NCBI GenBank assembly: GCA_001579985.1
Contig: LRSR01006008.1
Location: 17,233-81,232, forward strand
Length of the DNA: 64,000 nucleotides
Direction: 5' to 3'
Source of the DNA: Hypsibius dujardini
Taxonomy: Eukaryota; Tardigrada; Eutardigrada; Parachela; Hypsibiidae
Shown here: positions 44,258 to 54,799 of the stretch, piece after piece
How the letters are laid out: the number at the start of each line of letters is the position of its first letter
How positions within the stretch are numbered: the stretch's first letter is position 1
Notes under the pieces: generated by a model
Database searches by the model: none
Told to the model about the DNA's origin: nothing
Seen by the model: the letters and a program-made list of their open reading frames with translations, nothing else
Program-made: the position numbers and the translations under genes

Positions 44258-45416
44258 TTTAAACGTTTACCCAAAAAAAGCAAGTGAATGAAGCAGGCGG
44301 ACACACCTGCGAGGCACGACGAATCGGGGAAGGAAGAATTTCCTGGCAAGCAGCATGCTTGCTGGTGACGCTGGCGTTTTTTCCCCTCAACACAAACGTG
44401 ATGGCGGCCTGGAGGCGGTGGATTGCAATGGGGGAAGATGTGAACTTTCGATTTGCCAGTTGGCAGGAGCGTCGGAAACAATCGGGTTTATCTTGATTTG
44501 GGAGAAAATAAAAATGTTTGAGGAAGCAACAATTATTGACATACAATCTACTCATTGCAGTACCTACTGCTCCGGAGTGGTATTTGTGTACAAGTAGGAG
44601 ATAACCTCCTACGCATGCGGCTGGAATGCTTAGCTCACCGAGCCAACCCAGATAAAGCGTACTATGCATTGCTTCATGCATTCGCCGAGTTACACAGCTT
44701 GACTCGGTATATGAAGTATTTTGGCCAGTTAGGTAGTAGATGAGGTGGGCACCAAAAGGTGGTTCAAATTACGACTTAACGTGATGAGCCACACACACAT
44801 CAGGTGTTAGTGCAACGAAGCTGGTGGCATGAATCAGGAGATGTTCAATAATAGATAAGCTGGAGTGTGCCATGCGTTTATCCTCGTCATGCTACACTGC
44901 TGTACTTTACTTCCGGTCAGCAAGCTGACCTAAGAGACAGTCTATGTGACAGATTTGAATTGTCCCTTCTTTGATCATTTACGAGGTTGGAAATTAATTT
45001 TTAAATTTTCGTCTCAAATTTCGACGTATGCAGAGAAGCATCTGAACCAAAACAAGATATGATTTGAAACAGACAGTTTGGGGCTAGTAAGAACACTCAC
45101 TCATTCACTCACTTAATCGCACACACTGCGAGTGCTGCTACTAGCCCAAAATTCCTTGTTTAAAGCCACATCCTGTTGCAATTCATATGCTTCTTTTCGT
45201 ACCAGAAAGAGTTGGGATCCGTTAGGTTTATCTCAATTGTTGATCTGCATTAGCACTCTTGTCCCAACGTTCATATCTGCGTTTATCATACAATTGCATC
45301 CAAATTTAAAAAAAGGTGTTGGAAACCTTAGTACACTGCATTTAAGCAACTGTAGGCTGGGACCGCTTATTACTGTATAGATTAGAGAAAACTATACTGA
45401 GTACACGTTTCATCCT
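44258..45416. other. Intergenic region upstream of ALDH4A1
   Basis: The presumed ALDH4A1 promoter is within the first few hundred bases. Copy 2 of repeat R1 lies at about 45040-45225. Overlapping frames between 44259 and 44743 run on both strands and none shows a domain or coherent splice structure. No gene seen. Confidence 0.4.
45040..45225 (-). repeat. Dispersed repeat R1, copy 2 (inverted relative to copy 1)
   Basis: See copy 1 at 265-430. Here the element is on the minus strand: GATTTGAAACAGACAGTTTG starts at about 45061 and AATTCATATGCTTC lies at about 45180. The two copies lie 44.6 kb apart in opposite orientation. Confidence 0.6.
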
Positions 45417-45701
45417 TTAACAGCACTGCCGAGAGACGCATATGATTTTCTTGAGGTCCGAATTTTTGTCGCTCTGCAAGGTGGGAATAGGTGTGTGGAT
45501 GAACTTGTTGATTGCGACAATGAGGGTGTTACGCTTGTCTTCGCTGCTCATCCTCTTGAGCTGGCTTTTAGAGCGGATGCCGCAGCTCAAGAGCGCACCA
45601 GTCACATCCACGTCGACGTCATGATTGGAACAGGACACTTGACTGGATGGTAGGAGGGTCAGCAGCGCGATCAGCAAAACGGCGGTCAGTGAAAGCCGCA
45701 T
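45417..45701 (-). CDS. Small secreted cysteine-containing protein, unknown family
   Basis: Single exon, 94 residues from the ATG at 45701. An upstream in-frame start would give 113 but would put a cysteine-rich stretch before the signal peptide. The N-terminus MRLSLTAVLLIALLTLLPSS is a clear signal peptide, with cleavage predicted near VSC. The mature part has five cysteines (SC near the start, LLSCG, IIC and a terminal CC), an acidic repeat DVDVDV and a helix with MSSEDKRNTLIVAINKF. I believe I have seen RNTLI-type modules in small animal secreted proteins but cannot name the family. An antimicrobial or venom-like effector, or a peptide hormone, are both possible. Confidence 0.6.
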   Translation of the reverse strand: MRLSLTAVLLIALLTLLPSSQVSCSNHDVDVDVTGALLSCGIRSKSQLKRMSSEDKRNTLIVAINKFIHTPIPTLQSDKNSDLKKIICVSRQCC

Positions 45702-45783
45702 TTTCTCTTTACGTAAAAAAACACATATACACGTAAGAAACAGTTCAGGGTATTGCACAATGCATTATTACAAGCATTCCGGT

Positions 45784-46307
45784 AGGGATGGCAAAACTAA
45801 ACTAAACTAAAACTTTCAGTTCCTAATTTCTCGGCTTTAGTTTTTTGTACTTGACTAAAGAAACTAAACTAAGAGTTTTAGTTGTTAAAAACTAGACAAA
45901 ATAGTTTTAATTAATAAAAAAATAAACTGAAAATCCTTGTTGATTAAAAAAATTAATTAGTTAACTTATTTTGATTTTGTAATCCCTACACCGGATGCGA
46001 AGTTAGGGTATTCCATTTGGATGGCAGCAATAAACTAAACTATTAAAGCAAATCTAAATCTTTTAGTAACTATATCTTTGTGACTTTAGGCTTTTAGTTG
46101 AATAAAAGGCTGAAGCCAGAGTTTTAAGTTTTAAGTCACTGAAAATTTTATTGTGACAAACTACGAAATTGGTCAACCAATTTGGAATAAAAGTATACTA
46201 AAACATTAAGTCACTAGAAAAAATTTTAAGTAAAAATTCTTAATGACGAAATTTCATTTTACTAAAAAAAACGAATTAGTAGACTATTTTTAGTTTTTGC
46301 CATCCCT
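45784..46307. mobile_element. AAACTAAA-type TIR element, copy B (best preserved)
   Basis: The left end AGGGATGGCAAAACTAAACT is mirrored at the right end (minus strand AGGGATGGCAAAAACTAAAA). The 524-base interior is AT-rich with many AAACTAAA/TTTAGTTT words and no ORF. It defines the family to which copy A (1265-1585) and partial copies near 46857 and 50927 belong. Confidence 0.75.
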
Positions 46308-46856
46308 GTACGGTATTTGACATACTACTATTTACAACGTTGTTTGTCGGCCAAAAAGTGGAAGCGGAAGAACCAGCTAAAATCAGACCAGTAAAAAGTG
46401 TTGTTAACGCCAGAGATTCCTTTGCTTTGGAAACGAGCACTCACACACACAAACACGACTTCTACAAAACGTTAAAATGAGAGCTCCACTAATAACACAC
46501 ACGATTATAAACTACTGCAGAGAATATCGAAGGCAAGAAGAGTTCTCGTTCTCAGAAGTCCGGTTCTAAAAAGGTGTGGTCGATCGGTGCATGTCGAAAA
46601 GCGTCCAGATTCCTTGAGGGCGTGGCGTCATCAGGCAGTTATAACCACATCTATCCTTCGCATAAATTTTCGCTCTTATTTAATGACCCTCTGAATGGTA
46701 TTATTTTTAATCTACCATGTAGTCACTTTGAGTAACCAAGACTTGTAGTTTCGGTTTAGACAAAAATAACTGAATAAATTTCTTTTTTTCTTTCTTCTTT
46801 TTCAAAGTTCAATCTTTAGAAAAAAGGGCAAAACATTTCCGGGTGAGAGGCCCGTT

Positions 46857-47095
46857 GGGGATGGCTAAACTAAACTGTACGACAACTAAATTAAAATTTT
46901 AAGGGCTATTTTTTAGTTTTAAAATTCTTAGTTTCGGAAAAAAACAAAACTTAAAAGTTTAAACATTAGAAACTAGAAAAAAACACTAGAGAAAAATCAC
47001 ACAAAATCTAAATTAAAAATCTCACTAAACTAAATATTTCTCGTGACGTCACAAAATATAATACTTAAAAAATTTCGGTTGATTTAAAAAAAACC
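46857..47095. mobile_element. AAACTAAA-type element, partial copy C
   Basis: It begins GGGGATGGCTAAACTAAACT and continues as the same AT-rich sequence (TTAAAATTTT, AAACTAGAAA, CACTAAACTAAA). A matching right terminus is not evident, so the end given is approximate. Confidence 0.45.
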
Positions 47096-47320
47096 AACCA
47101 ATCGAATAATGTTTTTTTTTGCCGAACCAGCAATAATTGTAAGACCTACATACAGATTTACCCAGACAAATAATACCCTTTTTCTCTGCTCATTTTTTAC
47201 AACCATGAGTCACTGGAGTAAGTCCGATTCCGCGTCAGCCTCATACAAAAATGTAATTTATTATATCGCTCTCATGTGTCTCAGTTTCTGGAGATTCCAT
47301 CCCGCCTACCGACCCGTTAG

Positions 47321-47792
47321 TGCTACATCCAAAAGGCCGGTGTACTGGACCCAGAAGCCGATTGATTGGCCTGCAGCAAGCACACCGACTGCGATGCCCG
47401 GATGACGTGTGGCGACAACACTCCCCATTTCGTCTACGTCGCCGGTCACGGACAAGCCCCAGGCTGACCACAACTTCGCTGTGGCCAAGACACAGATGGA
47501 GACAGCGACCAAGACCAACAGTCTGACGAACTTGCTTCTGCCGTTGGTCTGTGACGGTACGGCCAGTCCCTCCATCTGCGGCTGTTACCGCGGATTCTGC
47601 TTCAGGTTTCTGGAGTTGCTGTCGCGTCCGCACATCCAGTGGTGTTTCACGCAGAAGACGGGAGTGCGCACCCCCAAGGGGGACTTCCAGACCTGTAAGA
47701 GCCACGCGTAGTGCCAGTTCGCCGTGGTGTGTGGGGATAAGAACATCTGGAAGGACAGTGAAGGACCTGCCTCGACAGTCAAGGCTGGATGA
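47321..47792 (+). pseudogene. Decayed cysteine-rich protein gene
   Basis: After an acceptor-like CCGTTAG the frame reads CYIQKAGVLDPEAD, then a TGA stop (47363-47365), then LACSKHTDCDARMTCGDNTP and HFVYVAGHGQ. A frameshift near 47458 moves it to ADHNFAVAKTQMETATKTNS, LPLVCDGTASPSICGCYRG and RPHIQWCFTQKTGVRTPKGD. A TAG at 47709-47711 is followed in the same frame by CQFAVVCGDKNIWKDSEGPA and a final TGA. Continuous protein-like, Cys-rich sequence across two stops and one frameshift indicates a recently disabled gene. A 38-base cryptic intron could remove the first stop, but the others remain. I do not recognise the family. Antisense open frames over the same region are shadows. Confidence 0.45.
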
Positions 47793-47984
47793 TGATCGAC
47801 TGCTTCCGTACGATCAGAAGTGAATGGATGTTGTGACGTTCGTATTTGTTGACGTGATTTGCCGCTCAATATTTCACGGTGGATTCCATTTCGGAGTGGC
47901 TATTTTACCCACCTTTTTGGGGCCGGATTTTCGGATAGAGTCCGGGCTATTTTACCCCTCTCTGTATACCTCACCAGGGGCCTA

Positions 47985-48240
47985 GGTCGCGTCTCTGCCA
48001 TTTCACCCTTCCCATGTTGTCCGTCCGTCCGTCTGTCCGTTGTCATCCGTCTGTTGTTCGTCTGTCCGTCCCTTGTCCTTCTGTTCACCGTCCGTCCGTT
48101 GTTCGACAGGTGGTCGAACAACGGACGGACGGATGAATTACAAACGGACGAACAGACAACGGACGGAGAACAGACAGACAACGGACGGATGGAACGGACG
48201 GACAGACGGACGGACAATGTTGGAGGGGAAAACAGCCAGG
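47985..48240. repeat. GTCC/GGAC foldback repeat
   Basis: An imperfect palindrome of tetranucleotide arrays: GTCCGTCCGTCTGTCCG on the left is answered by CGGACAGACGGACGGAC on the right, around a centre at 48111-48133 (TTGTTCGACAGGTGGTCGAA). Similarity extends into non-repetitive flanks (CGCGTCTCTGCC against GGC-CAGGACGC). It could fold into a roughly 250-base hairpin. Confidence 0.6.
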
Positions 48241-49054
48241 ACGCTATTTTGCCCCTAGTGATGTATTCAGGGAAGGGAAAAAGCTTCTACTACTAAATTA
48301 CTAAATAACTGCTAAATAAAAACTACTATCGAAAAATATAATTACGGAACTACTAAATACTAAAGACCACTACTAACTACAAACTGCAACTACCACCTTT
48401 TATACATACCCCAAATACATGGTCTCTATCTATAGTTGCAGGCATACAACATGCAGACAGACAGACAAACATGTTGTATGCCTAAATAAGCAGACACTAT
48501 TTGTTCTTTTTCGATTGCAGCATTGGTCTCTCGTCTCTTCCCTCATTCCATATCCCCAACGAGATTACATCTAAATTTTTATTGTGTTTACATAGGGCTT
48601 TTCGTCTCTGGCGTACCGTTAAAATGGCGTATCGTCGTTATATCATATAATGGCGTTTAAAACATGATATCCCTGTTAAACAGATGATATTTCTGTGTCT
48701 TTGATGTCTGGAAACGATCAGATGGGCGAAATGTGATCGCGCAATACTTTGGTCATGCTTTGGTTCCAATTTAGGCAATTGACAGTCGTGTGCGTAGAAA
48801 GAGATGACGACCGTTCAGTTGAAGAACTAGTGACGGTGTCCAGCGCGCGTCTGGACCTTCGGAACTGCCATTCGATCTAAAATATTCGTAACAAAAAAAT
48901 ATTTTTTGGGTGAAAGTAAATATTGAAGCCAATATATACTTCAATATTATATAGTATAGTATTCTATATATAGTAAATATGTAGAATACAATAAGTGTTA
49001 ACACAAAACTATATTAAATACATATGCTATATGCACACTTACTATCGATTTTAC

Positions 49055-49205
49055 TTCAATCCGAAATATAATTTTTGTTAAGAATAAAATGTTTCATCGA
49101 ATGGCAATTCCAGGGGTCTAGGGCTCCGCTGAACTTCATAGGGCGATCCCAGGGGAGTTGCTCGGATTGCCACGCCCTAGTAATCGGAACGCGCTTCTGG
49201 CGGTG
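49055..49205 (+). repeat. Dispersed repeat R2, copy 2
   Basis: See copy 1 at 14540-14695. Same orientation; shared blocks TTTTTGTTAA, CCCAGGG, CACGCC and AACGCGC. Confidence 0.45.
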
Positions 49206-49228
49206 GCTGGGTTATATGTGACACATGT

Positions 49229-49330
49229 ACAGACACAGACACAGACACAGACACATGTACAGACACAGACACAGACACAGACACAGACACAGACACAGAC
49301 ACAGACACAGACACAGACACAGACACAGAA
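49229..49330. repeat. ACAGAC hexanucleotide array
   Basis: About 16 units of ACAGAC/CAGACA interrupted once by ATGTAC. It differs from the CAGA tetramer arrays found elsewhere in the window. Confidence 0.95.
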
Positions 49331-50149
49331 AAATGTAGATGGACTGTACTGACACTGCCCGTAGGGTCAATGCGATTGTTATCCTGTCAGTCAGAGCGAT
49401 CTGAGGAACGGGGATCGCTGGAGACAAATTCAGGAAGAAATAATGTCTAGCGGTAAGGCCGTTTACTTTTCACTACCCTACAACACTCAATGGCAAGGTA
49501 AATTCACATCAGGAATGGCGGTATCGAAAAATGGCCAGTAGTTTTCTGCAATATTCAACTGCCTAACCTCAACGAAAGCAGCAGAGGCTACATTTTTTTC
49601 ATAAGTTAATTAGAGAGCTCCTAATAAATACCGGTAACGGTTAACTAACGTCACTTGTCATCTATACTCAGAACCAAAAATTAGTCCAGCTCATGTGAAT
49701 GTACATTACAGTACGAGTATAATTCATACGGCGTTTGTGAACGTTGAAATAATAGCCATTTAACGGAGTAGAAAACGTTCACATTATCCCCGACAGGTAC
49801 ATTTACAGGAAAGCGTAAAGTTTTCCACGTTTTTCCCTTCTAGTTTTTTCAATTTTTCGTACTTTTTCTTAATCTGACATTTTTAGCTTTTTTTCCACGT
49901 GTTTTCGCTTTTCGTTAAATAGATTTCGTATGTTTTTCCTTTTTTTCATTTTTTTCATAGTTTTCCTGTAGGCCTTTCACATACACTGCTGTATGACCGT
50001 TTGGCCTTAGATACACAGTCCACATAACCTCAGGCGGGTAAAAAGGACAAGGAAGGACACTGTTCACGTACAACACCTCTATATATCACCCCGCTCAAAT
50101 TGCCAAAACTCTCTGTAGATACATTACTCTGCATACCGCGGTATAACAA

Positions 50150-50815
50150 TCACCCGGAAACTCCATTTACGTGATTATGCTGTGAGTCACCACTATTGAG
50201 AACCTGCATCACCGCAGCCGAAAGTTGCTCCACTGTAAAGTCTCCCGGCGGTTTCTGCACGCAGAACCGGTAACCTCGGTAGCCCGCATGAGCCGTCGGT
50301 TTTTCCGGTGTGAAGGACATTTCCACCTGCCCGTTCGGAAGCAGTTCAATCAACCCCGACCGACCAAGATCGCCAAATGGATTCCGCTCCGTATAACCGA
50401 ACGAAATTGCGTTCCCGGAAAAAGACATTCCGCCAATCGGTCCATGTCCATCTCCCGCCCTTGAACTGACCAAAATCGCAGTTCTCCTCTCTTTTCGGTT
50501 CCCGACGTCCAGGGTGAAGCTCCGTAACCCGTAGGGTAGGCTTCCCTTTGGTTTTCCTTGTCCATCGTCGAGGTATTCATCGTCCTGCCATCGTTCCATA
50601 TGTGCGATTGAGACAATTTGATTGATTGATTGATTGTCCGGACTGAGGTGGTACGCAACGAACTGGAGGCGGTAGTCCGGATGAGGGTTGCCGAAGGTGA
50701 TGGTGGAAGAGCGGTGGTCGACGTAGCCATCTGGTGGGAACGGCAGCTCGAACGAACAGAGCGGGATGCCCGCGTTCTCGGCGTCCTGAGAGGAGGGGCT
50801 TCGAGAGTAGGCCAT
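50150..50815 (-). CDS. Single-exon orphan protein with a decayed tandem paralogue
   Basis: A 221-residue intact frame from ATG at 50815 to TGA at 50150, with no signal peptide or membrane segment and only two cysteines. The predicted fold looks beta-rich: ITFGNPHPDYRLQFVAYHLS, GLRSFTLDVGNRKERRTAIL, GGMSFSGNAISFGYTE and RSGLIELLPNGQVEMSF. That a related but broken sequence lies 1.7 kb away shows selection has kept this copy open. The conserved core between the two is a GLR-x-F-x-LD-[IV]-GNRK motif and an RxG-[LW]-[IV]-x-L-x-P-x-G-x-[VL]-EM motif. I do not recognise the family. Confidence 0.7.
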   Translation of the reverse strand: MAYSRSPSSQDAENAGIPLCSFELPFPPDGYVDHRSSTITFGNPHPDYRLQFVAYHLSPDNQSINQIVSIAHMERWQDDEYLDDGQGKPKGSLPYGLRSFTLDVGNRKERRTAILVSSRAGDGHGPIGGMSFSGNAISFGYTERNPFGDLGRSGLIELLPNGQVEMSFTPEKPTAHAGYRGYRFCVQKPPGDFTVEQLSAAVMQVLNSGDSQHNHVNGVSG

Positions 50816-52435
50816 ATTTACACTTGAAGGTTCAACTGTTGCACAAAGCTCCCGTTTGGAACAAGGCTTCTGGAACGGTGCAATAGATTTTGAAACGAAT
50901 TGTTGACCACTTTTCTACATCCGATTGAGGGATGGAAAAACTAAAATCAGTCAACTAATAGATGACTTAATTTTTCATTCAATTAAAAACTGACTACGGA
51001 TTTCTAGTTTAGCTTCTGCTATTAACTAAAAAAGTTGACTCGTTTTAGTCAAACTTAATTAACAAAATTTGCCACTTAAATTTTTAGTGGTTGCAACTTC
51101 TAGTTCAGATGTTTGCCAGTTCAGAATGATGAAAACGTTGAATATAACACATAAAATAATTCGTACTCATACCTCAAGTCCCTTACGATTTACGACTGGA
51201 AGCGCCAAAATTGTTCGGTTCTAGGGAGCTCTCAAGTGCAATATGTTTAATCCTCAAGAAGCGATTCATAGATCCGATGATGAATAGAGTGTAAATATTG
51301 AAGGCACGTGCAGCCAAAACTACGCCGACGATTAGATAAAAATGTAAGCAAGTCCAAGTCGCGTATTCCACGATATGGCGCTTGCCTGTTTGGGTCTGGA
51401 GTTACGTACCCTTAAAGACTGATCACTTTTGCGTTGATACAGAGAGCAAAAGTGGGTTACTCGATTCCAGATCTATTAATAGCAAGTAAGTTTCGCAAGT
51501 CATCCACACTGTCCACCGAGACGTACGTTCATACAATATACTGTAGTAAATATTTTGCAAGAGTACAGTTAGTCTTTTTACCCACCCTTAAATTAAGCTC
51601 AAGTTGTTGCTTTTTTGATCGCAGATACGCACAGTCCGCTCAAAGTTTCAAGACGAATGCCGCTGCCGCCGCCATCGGCGACCCACGTGCAGTGCAAAGT
51701 CCCACGCCTGTGCCTGTGTGTAAGATCGCACAAACGTTTTCGTTTGTGAACACGTAACGGCCTCGAGTGAATTACGACCAGTATTTTAGCGCGTCGGTGG
51801 CCGTAACTGCTATCAATTAGGTTTTACATAATGCTCAATCCTCCCACCGCGGGGTTCTAATGTTTCGCAGAAAACATCCCCAATCTATATCAAAGCACCA
51901 TTTTATTCTCAGCAAAAAAATGTGTTTTGGTTTAAGGAAATAATAAAAAACTAAATATCGTAAATTTATAAAATAGAATGAATGTGAACAAAAAAGATAT
52001 TTAATTCGTACACTACTATAATTCCGAGGTGTTATTAAATTTCAAACTTACTAAAAAATCAATCAATCAAGCCCGGGCCCATACCACAGGGTGACACTTT
52101 GATATTTTTTTCGGACACTGCAGATGCAATTCCCAATCCGAGATTCAAATGTAAAACTATGATGTATGGACAGGTAATTATGAAGAAAAAAATCACGCCG
52201 ATCAGGTGGGGAAATCTCTTTTTTTGCCCAGGTAAGCATAAGCTTATAATATACAGAGTAGTAGGGAGTATGTCAGAATGTACTTTATTCATAAGACAAC
52301 TAATTGTCTCTGTAGAGTACTCAATCATAACGTTCTATACCAACCCATTGACCCTTTCATTTAGACACCGCAAAGCTTACATGAAGAATTTAAGATGTGT
52401 AATTAACGGGCGAAAGACCGTCGCTTGCTAGGAGA
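50816..52435. other. Region between the paralogues
   Basis: It contains a partial AAACTAAA-type repeat at about 50927-51110 (GAGGGATGGAAAAACTAAAA) and the doubtful plus-strand exon cluster at 51625-52231. Confidence 0.4.
51625..52231 (+). other. Possible exon pair of an unresolved small gene
   Basis: Two segments have good splice signals: 51625-51719 (acceptor GATCGCAG, donor GTGT|GTAAGA) and 52124-52231 (acceptor CACTGCAG, donor CCCAG|GTAAGC). One phase-consistent reading gives YAQSAQSFKTNAAAAAIGDP then RFKCKTMMYGQVIMKKKI, a basic peptide with cysteines. Other frames of the first segment are also open, and I could not place a start codon, a signal peptide or the last exon convincingly. Treat as a hint only. 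Confidence 0.22.
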
Positions 52436-52949
52436 CAGGTTGGAATTCTCTGTCAAGTTATAAACTTTCGATGAGCTAAGCCGGTGGACATTCATCGCTT
52501 TGGCTGGGCGCTTCCTCTCCTTGTCCTCCGCATAGGCCATCTCTAGCTCTCCGCCGGGAAAGAGCTTGACCCAACCGTTTCTGTCCATATCATCCGCTCC
52601 ACCGTTATAGCCGAAGTTCCAAGAGATTCTCGGACAAGGTGATGCCCCCCAGGGGCTTCTCGTGGAGGTCCTCAACTACGATGGCCGTTTTCGTCTGCTT
52701 CCGGTTTCCGATGTCCAGCTTGAATTCGCGCAGGCCACGTGGTACAGCCAGTCGCGTTTCTTATCCCCGAACTGGTTGACGTTCATGTCCTCTCATGGTG
52801 TAATCCCGTGACCGTCGTCGAGATACACCACGAACCTGATGGCGTGACTTGAAGTAAGCTTGCTCAATTCCACTCTTGTCGTTCTCTGACATCATTTGGA
52901 AGGAGCAGAGGACCACTCCGTCTGCCCCGTCTTGAGAGGTACAGTTCAG
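52436..52949 (-). pseudogene. Decayed paralogue of the 50150-50815 gene
   Basis: Fragments in shifting frames match the intact neighbour in order: GVVLCSFQ against GIPLCSFE; YLDDGHG against YLDDGQG; GLREFKLDIGNRKQTKTAIV against GLRSFTLDVGNRKERRTAIL; then GGITLSEN and WVKLFPGGELEMAY. A TGA interrupts the frame just after YLDDGHGITP, and at least two frameshifts separate the blocks. A possible acceptor (GTTTTCCAG) precedes the first block, so the ancestral gene may have had an intron that the intact copy lacks. Confidence 0.7.
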
Positions 52950-54799
52950 CTGGAAAACCTCAAGAGTATATACGCTGTTAAGGTGGAAAATGTGACAAAA
53001 ATGGTGGAGAACTATCGCAAGTCACCAATCTCTACGCACGACATCGATTGATATATATTCATTCTGCACAAATGAAGTTTTTACGGCAAAATCAGGGAAA
53101 ATGGAATCTTCCAGTGTTTTTACAAATTTGAAATTCTGCCGAAAAAGGTTTACATATCCTGACCGATAAAATAAACTTTCAAACATAAAGCGGAGACATT
53201 ATGGGTTCCCCCCTTTCAAAATCGTTCCGAGTTAGAGTATTGACAATATATATGTACTGTTTTACATTTCAACAACACAAAATAATATATCGCTCTAAAC
53301 TCTTCCTACTAAAAATATGCATGAGTGGGTATATTCAATATGTGAAACGACGTCAATAAAAAACCGTCATTACCATTAAATCAAAGGCGAAAAACGTAAC
53401 TGACCGGTCGGACAGAAGCATCGTCATCCAGCCGGTTTATTCAAGTTAGGTCGTCTCACAATGACAAACGAACACATCGACCATGACCGTCACCGTCACC
53501 GACAACAAACAACCGTCTAGATCATTGCAACGGACGACACCGGAAGTTCCGGCATGAAAAAGGAAAAATGGATATAGTAATGTAGTCGCCTTGAGCCACT
53601 CGCTCCTTCCGTTACCGTCTTTGGTAATGAAGGCGATTTTGACATTTTCATTTAAACTTGCATATTGAAGTGTTTCCTTTTTTTAAAAGAAGGAAAACAA
53701 TTTAAATCGCAACTCCAGCGCCGTTCTCGCCGTACAACAACGAACGAAGACCTTGGGACCGACAGTCCACAGGCAACGTCACCGGCACCGGCAACGTCAG
53801 CGTCGTAGAACCTCACCGTTGTATACCCCGTAGTACTAGTATGCTCTAGGCTAGAGATGTTAACGGTTTGGTCAAACCGATTTAAGCCGGTTCGGTTTGG
53901 GATTTAAATCGAAACTCGGAAATTCTCGATGCTTATTACTTGTACACACACGGTATGATCAACATGATTCCTATTAATTTACAGTTTAATGAACAAACGT
54001 ACTCGAGATGATACAAATGCAACTGCAAAACTTCTCTGCAGATGGTATGGTGCTAGACTGGCTTACGTGCGTATTACATAGCTAAGTGTTGTTTAAATTG
54101 TGTTAAATATCAATATTGATTTAAAATATGGAAAGTTAAGGATTCTATTTAAACAAGCTGATATTTCGAAAAATCGCAAATTGTTGCGCAAAATGTATTT
54201 TCTACCTTTTAGTTCATCTAAACAATTCCATTCTAAATAAAAATGAACGGAAATGGAGATAGTATTACCTGCCCACGTGAATTCAAAAAAGCAAACGATG
54301 GAAAACTTTGAACTAATACAAAGAAAAGGATGGACGCACCGGAAAACGGTGATGATCAATTTTACAGCCAACCCACGCGATCCCCACATATATGATGAAC
54401 GCTAAAAGCAATACACATCCGCGCTGCGGTGTGTGACGTCGCATTTTTGGATGGGGCAGAGATTTGGCGGCGGCGACGACAAAAAAAGGTAAATCAAAGC
54501 AGCACATCTCTCGATAATGCTCCGTACCAGCCAAAGAGCCACACACTGTTAAAACCGAATGAAAAAAACAGCAAGATAAACAACGATTTTTGGTCGGTCC
54601 CTACTAACACTTCATCCCTTTTTAGCTACTTCCGATTGCTACCACTAATTACTGCGGTAAATTTAGGTCTCGCCTACCACAGTATGCCCAGAAAAAATAT
54701 GCTGTAAAGCGTTACCCTCCAAAAAACGACATTTCAAAATAAAACTTCAGCTAGTCTGTGATGTGGATGCATCCCGCGGCAATGGTGGGGGGGGGGTGA
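52950..54799. other. Gene-free stretch between the pseudogene and XPO1
   Basis: It holds a half copy of the foldback found in ALDH4A1 intron 3 (about 53085-53215, starting AAAATGGAATCTTCCAGTGT). The rest is AT-rich. The ORFs at 54093-54707 show no domain, and no splice structure could be built. Confidence 0.4.
53085..53215. mobile_element. Half copy of the ALDH4A1-intron foldback family
   Basis: It matches one arm of 42828-43406: AAAATGGAATCTTCCAGTGT, AATTCTGCCGAAAAA and a run ending GACATTATGGG. The inverted partner arm is absent, so it is a solo half or deletion product. Confidence 0.55.

Larger units (their letters stand above)
45702..47320. other. Repeat-rich AT stretch without genes
   Basis: It holds the AAACTAAA-type element copy B (45784-46307) and a partial copy C beginning near 46857. 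No coding exon recognised. The ATG at 47204 is followed four codons later by GTAAGT, and I could not build a gene from it. Confidence 0.5.
48241..50149. other. Gene-free stretch with a hexanucleotide array and repeat R2
   Basis: AT-rich sequence without recognised exons. It includes repeat R2 copy 2 at 49055-49205 and the ACAGAC hexamer array at 49229-49330. The 64-71 residue frames across the array are its translation. Confidence 0.45.

Noticed and set aside
47241-47705. 154- and 89-residue minus-strand frames, one membrane-like
   Set aside because: They mirror the Cys-rich plus-strand pseudogene, whose interrupted frames read as coherent protein; hydrophobicity on the opposite strand follows from codon complementarity.
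49158-49352. Repetitive Gln-Thr frame
   Set aside because: It is the translation of the ACAGAC hexamer array.
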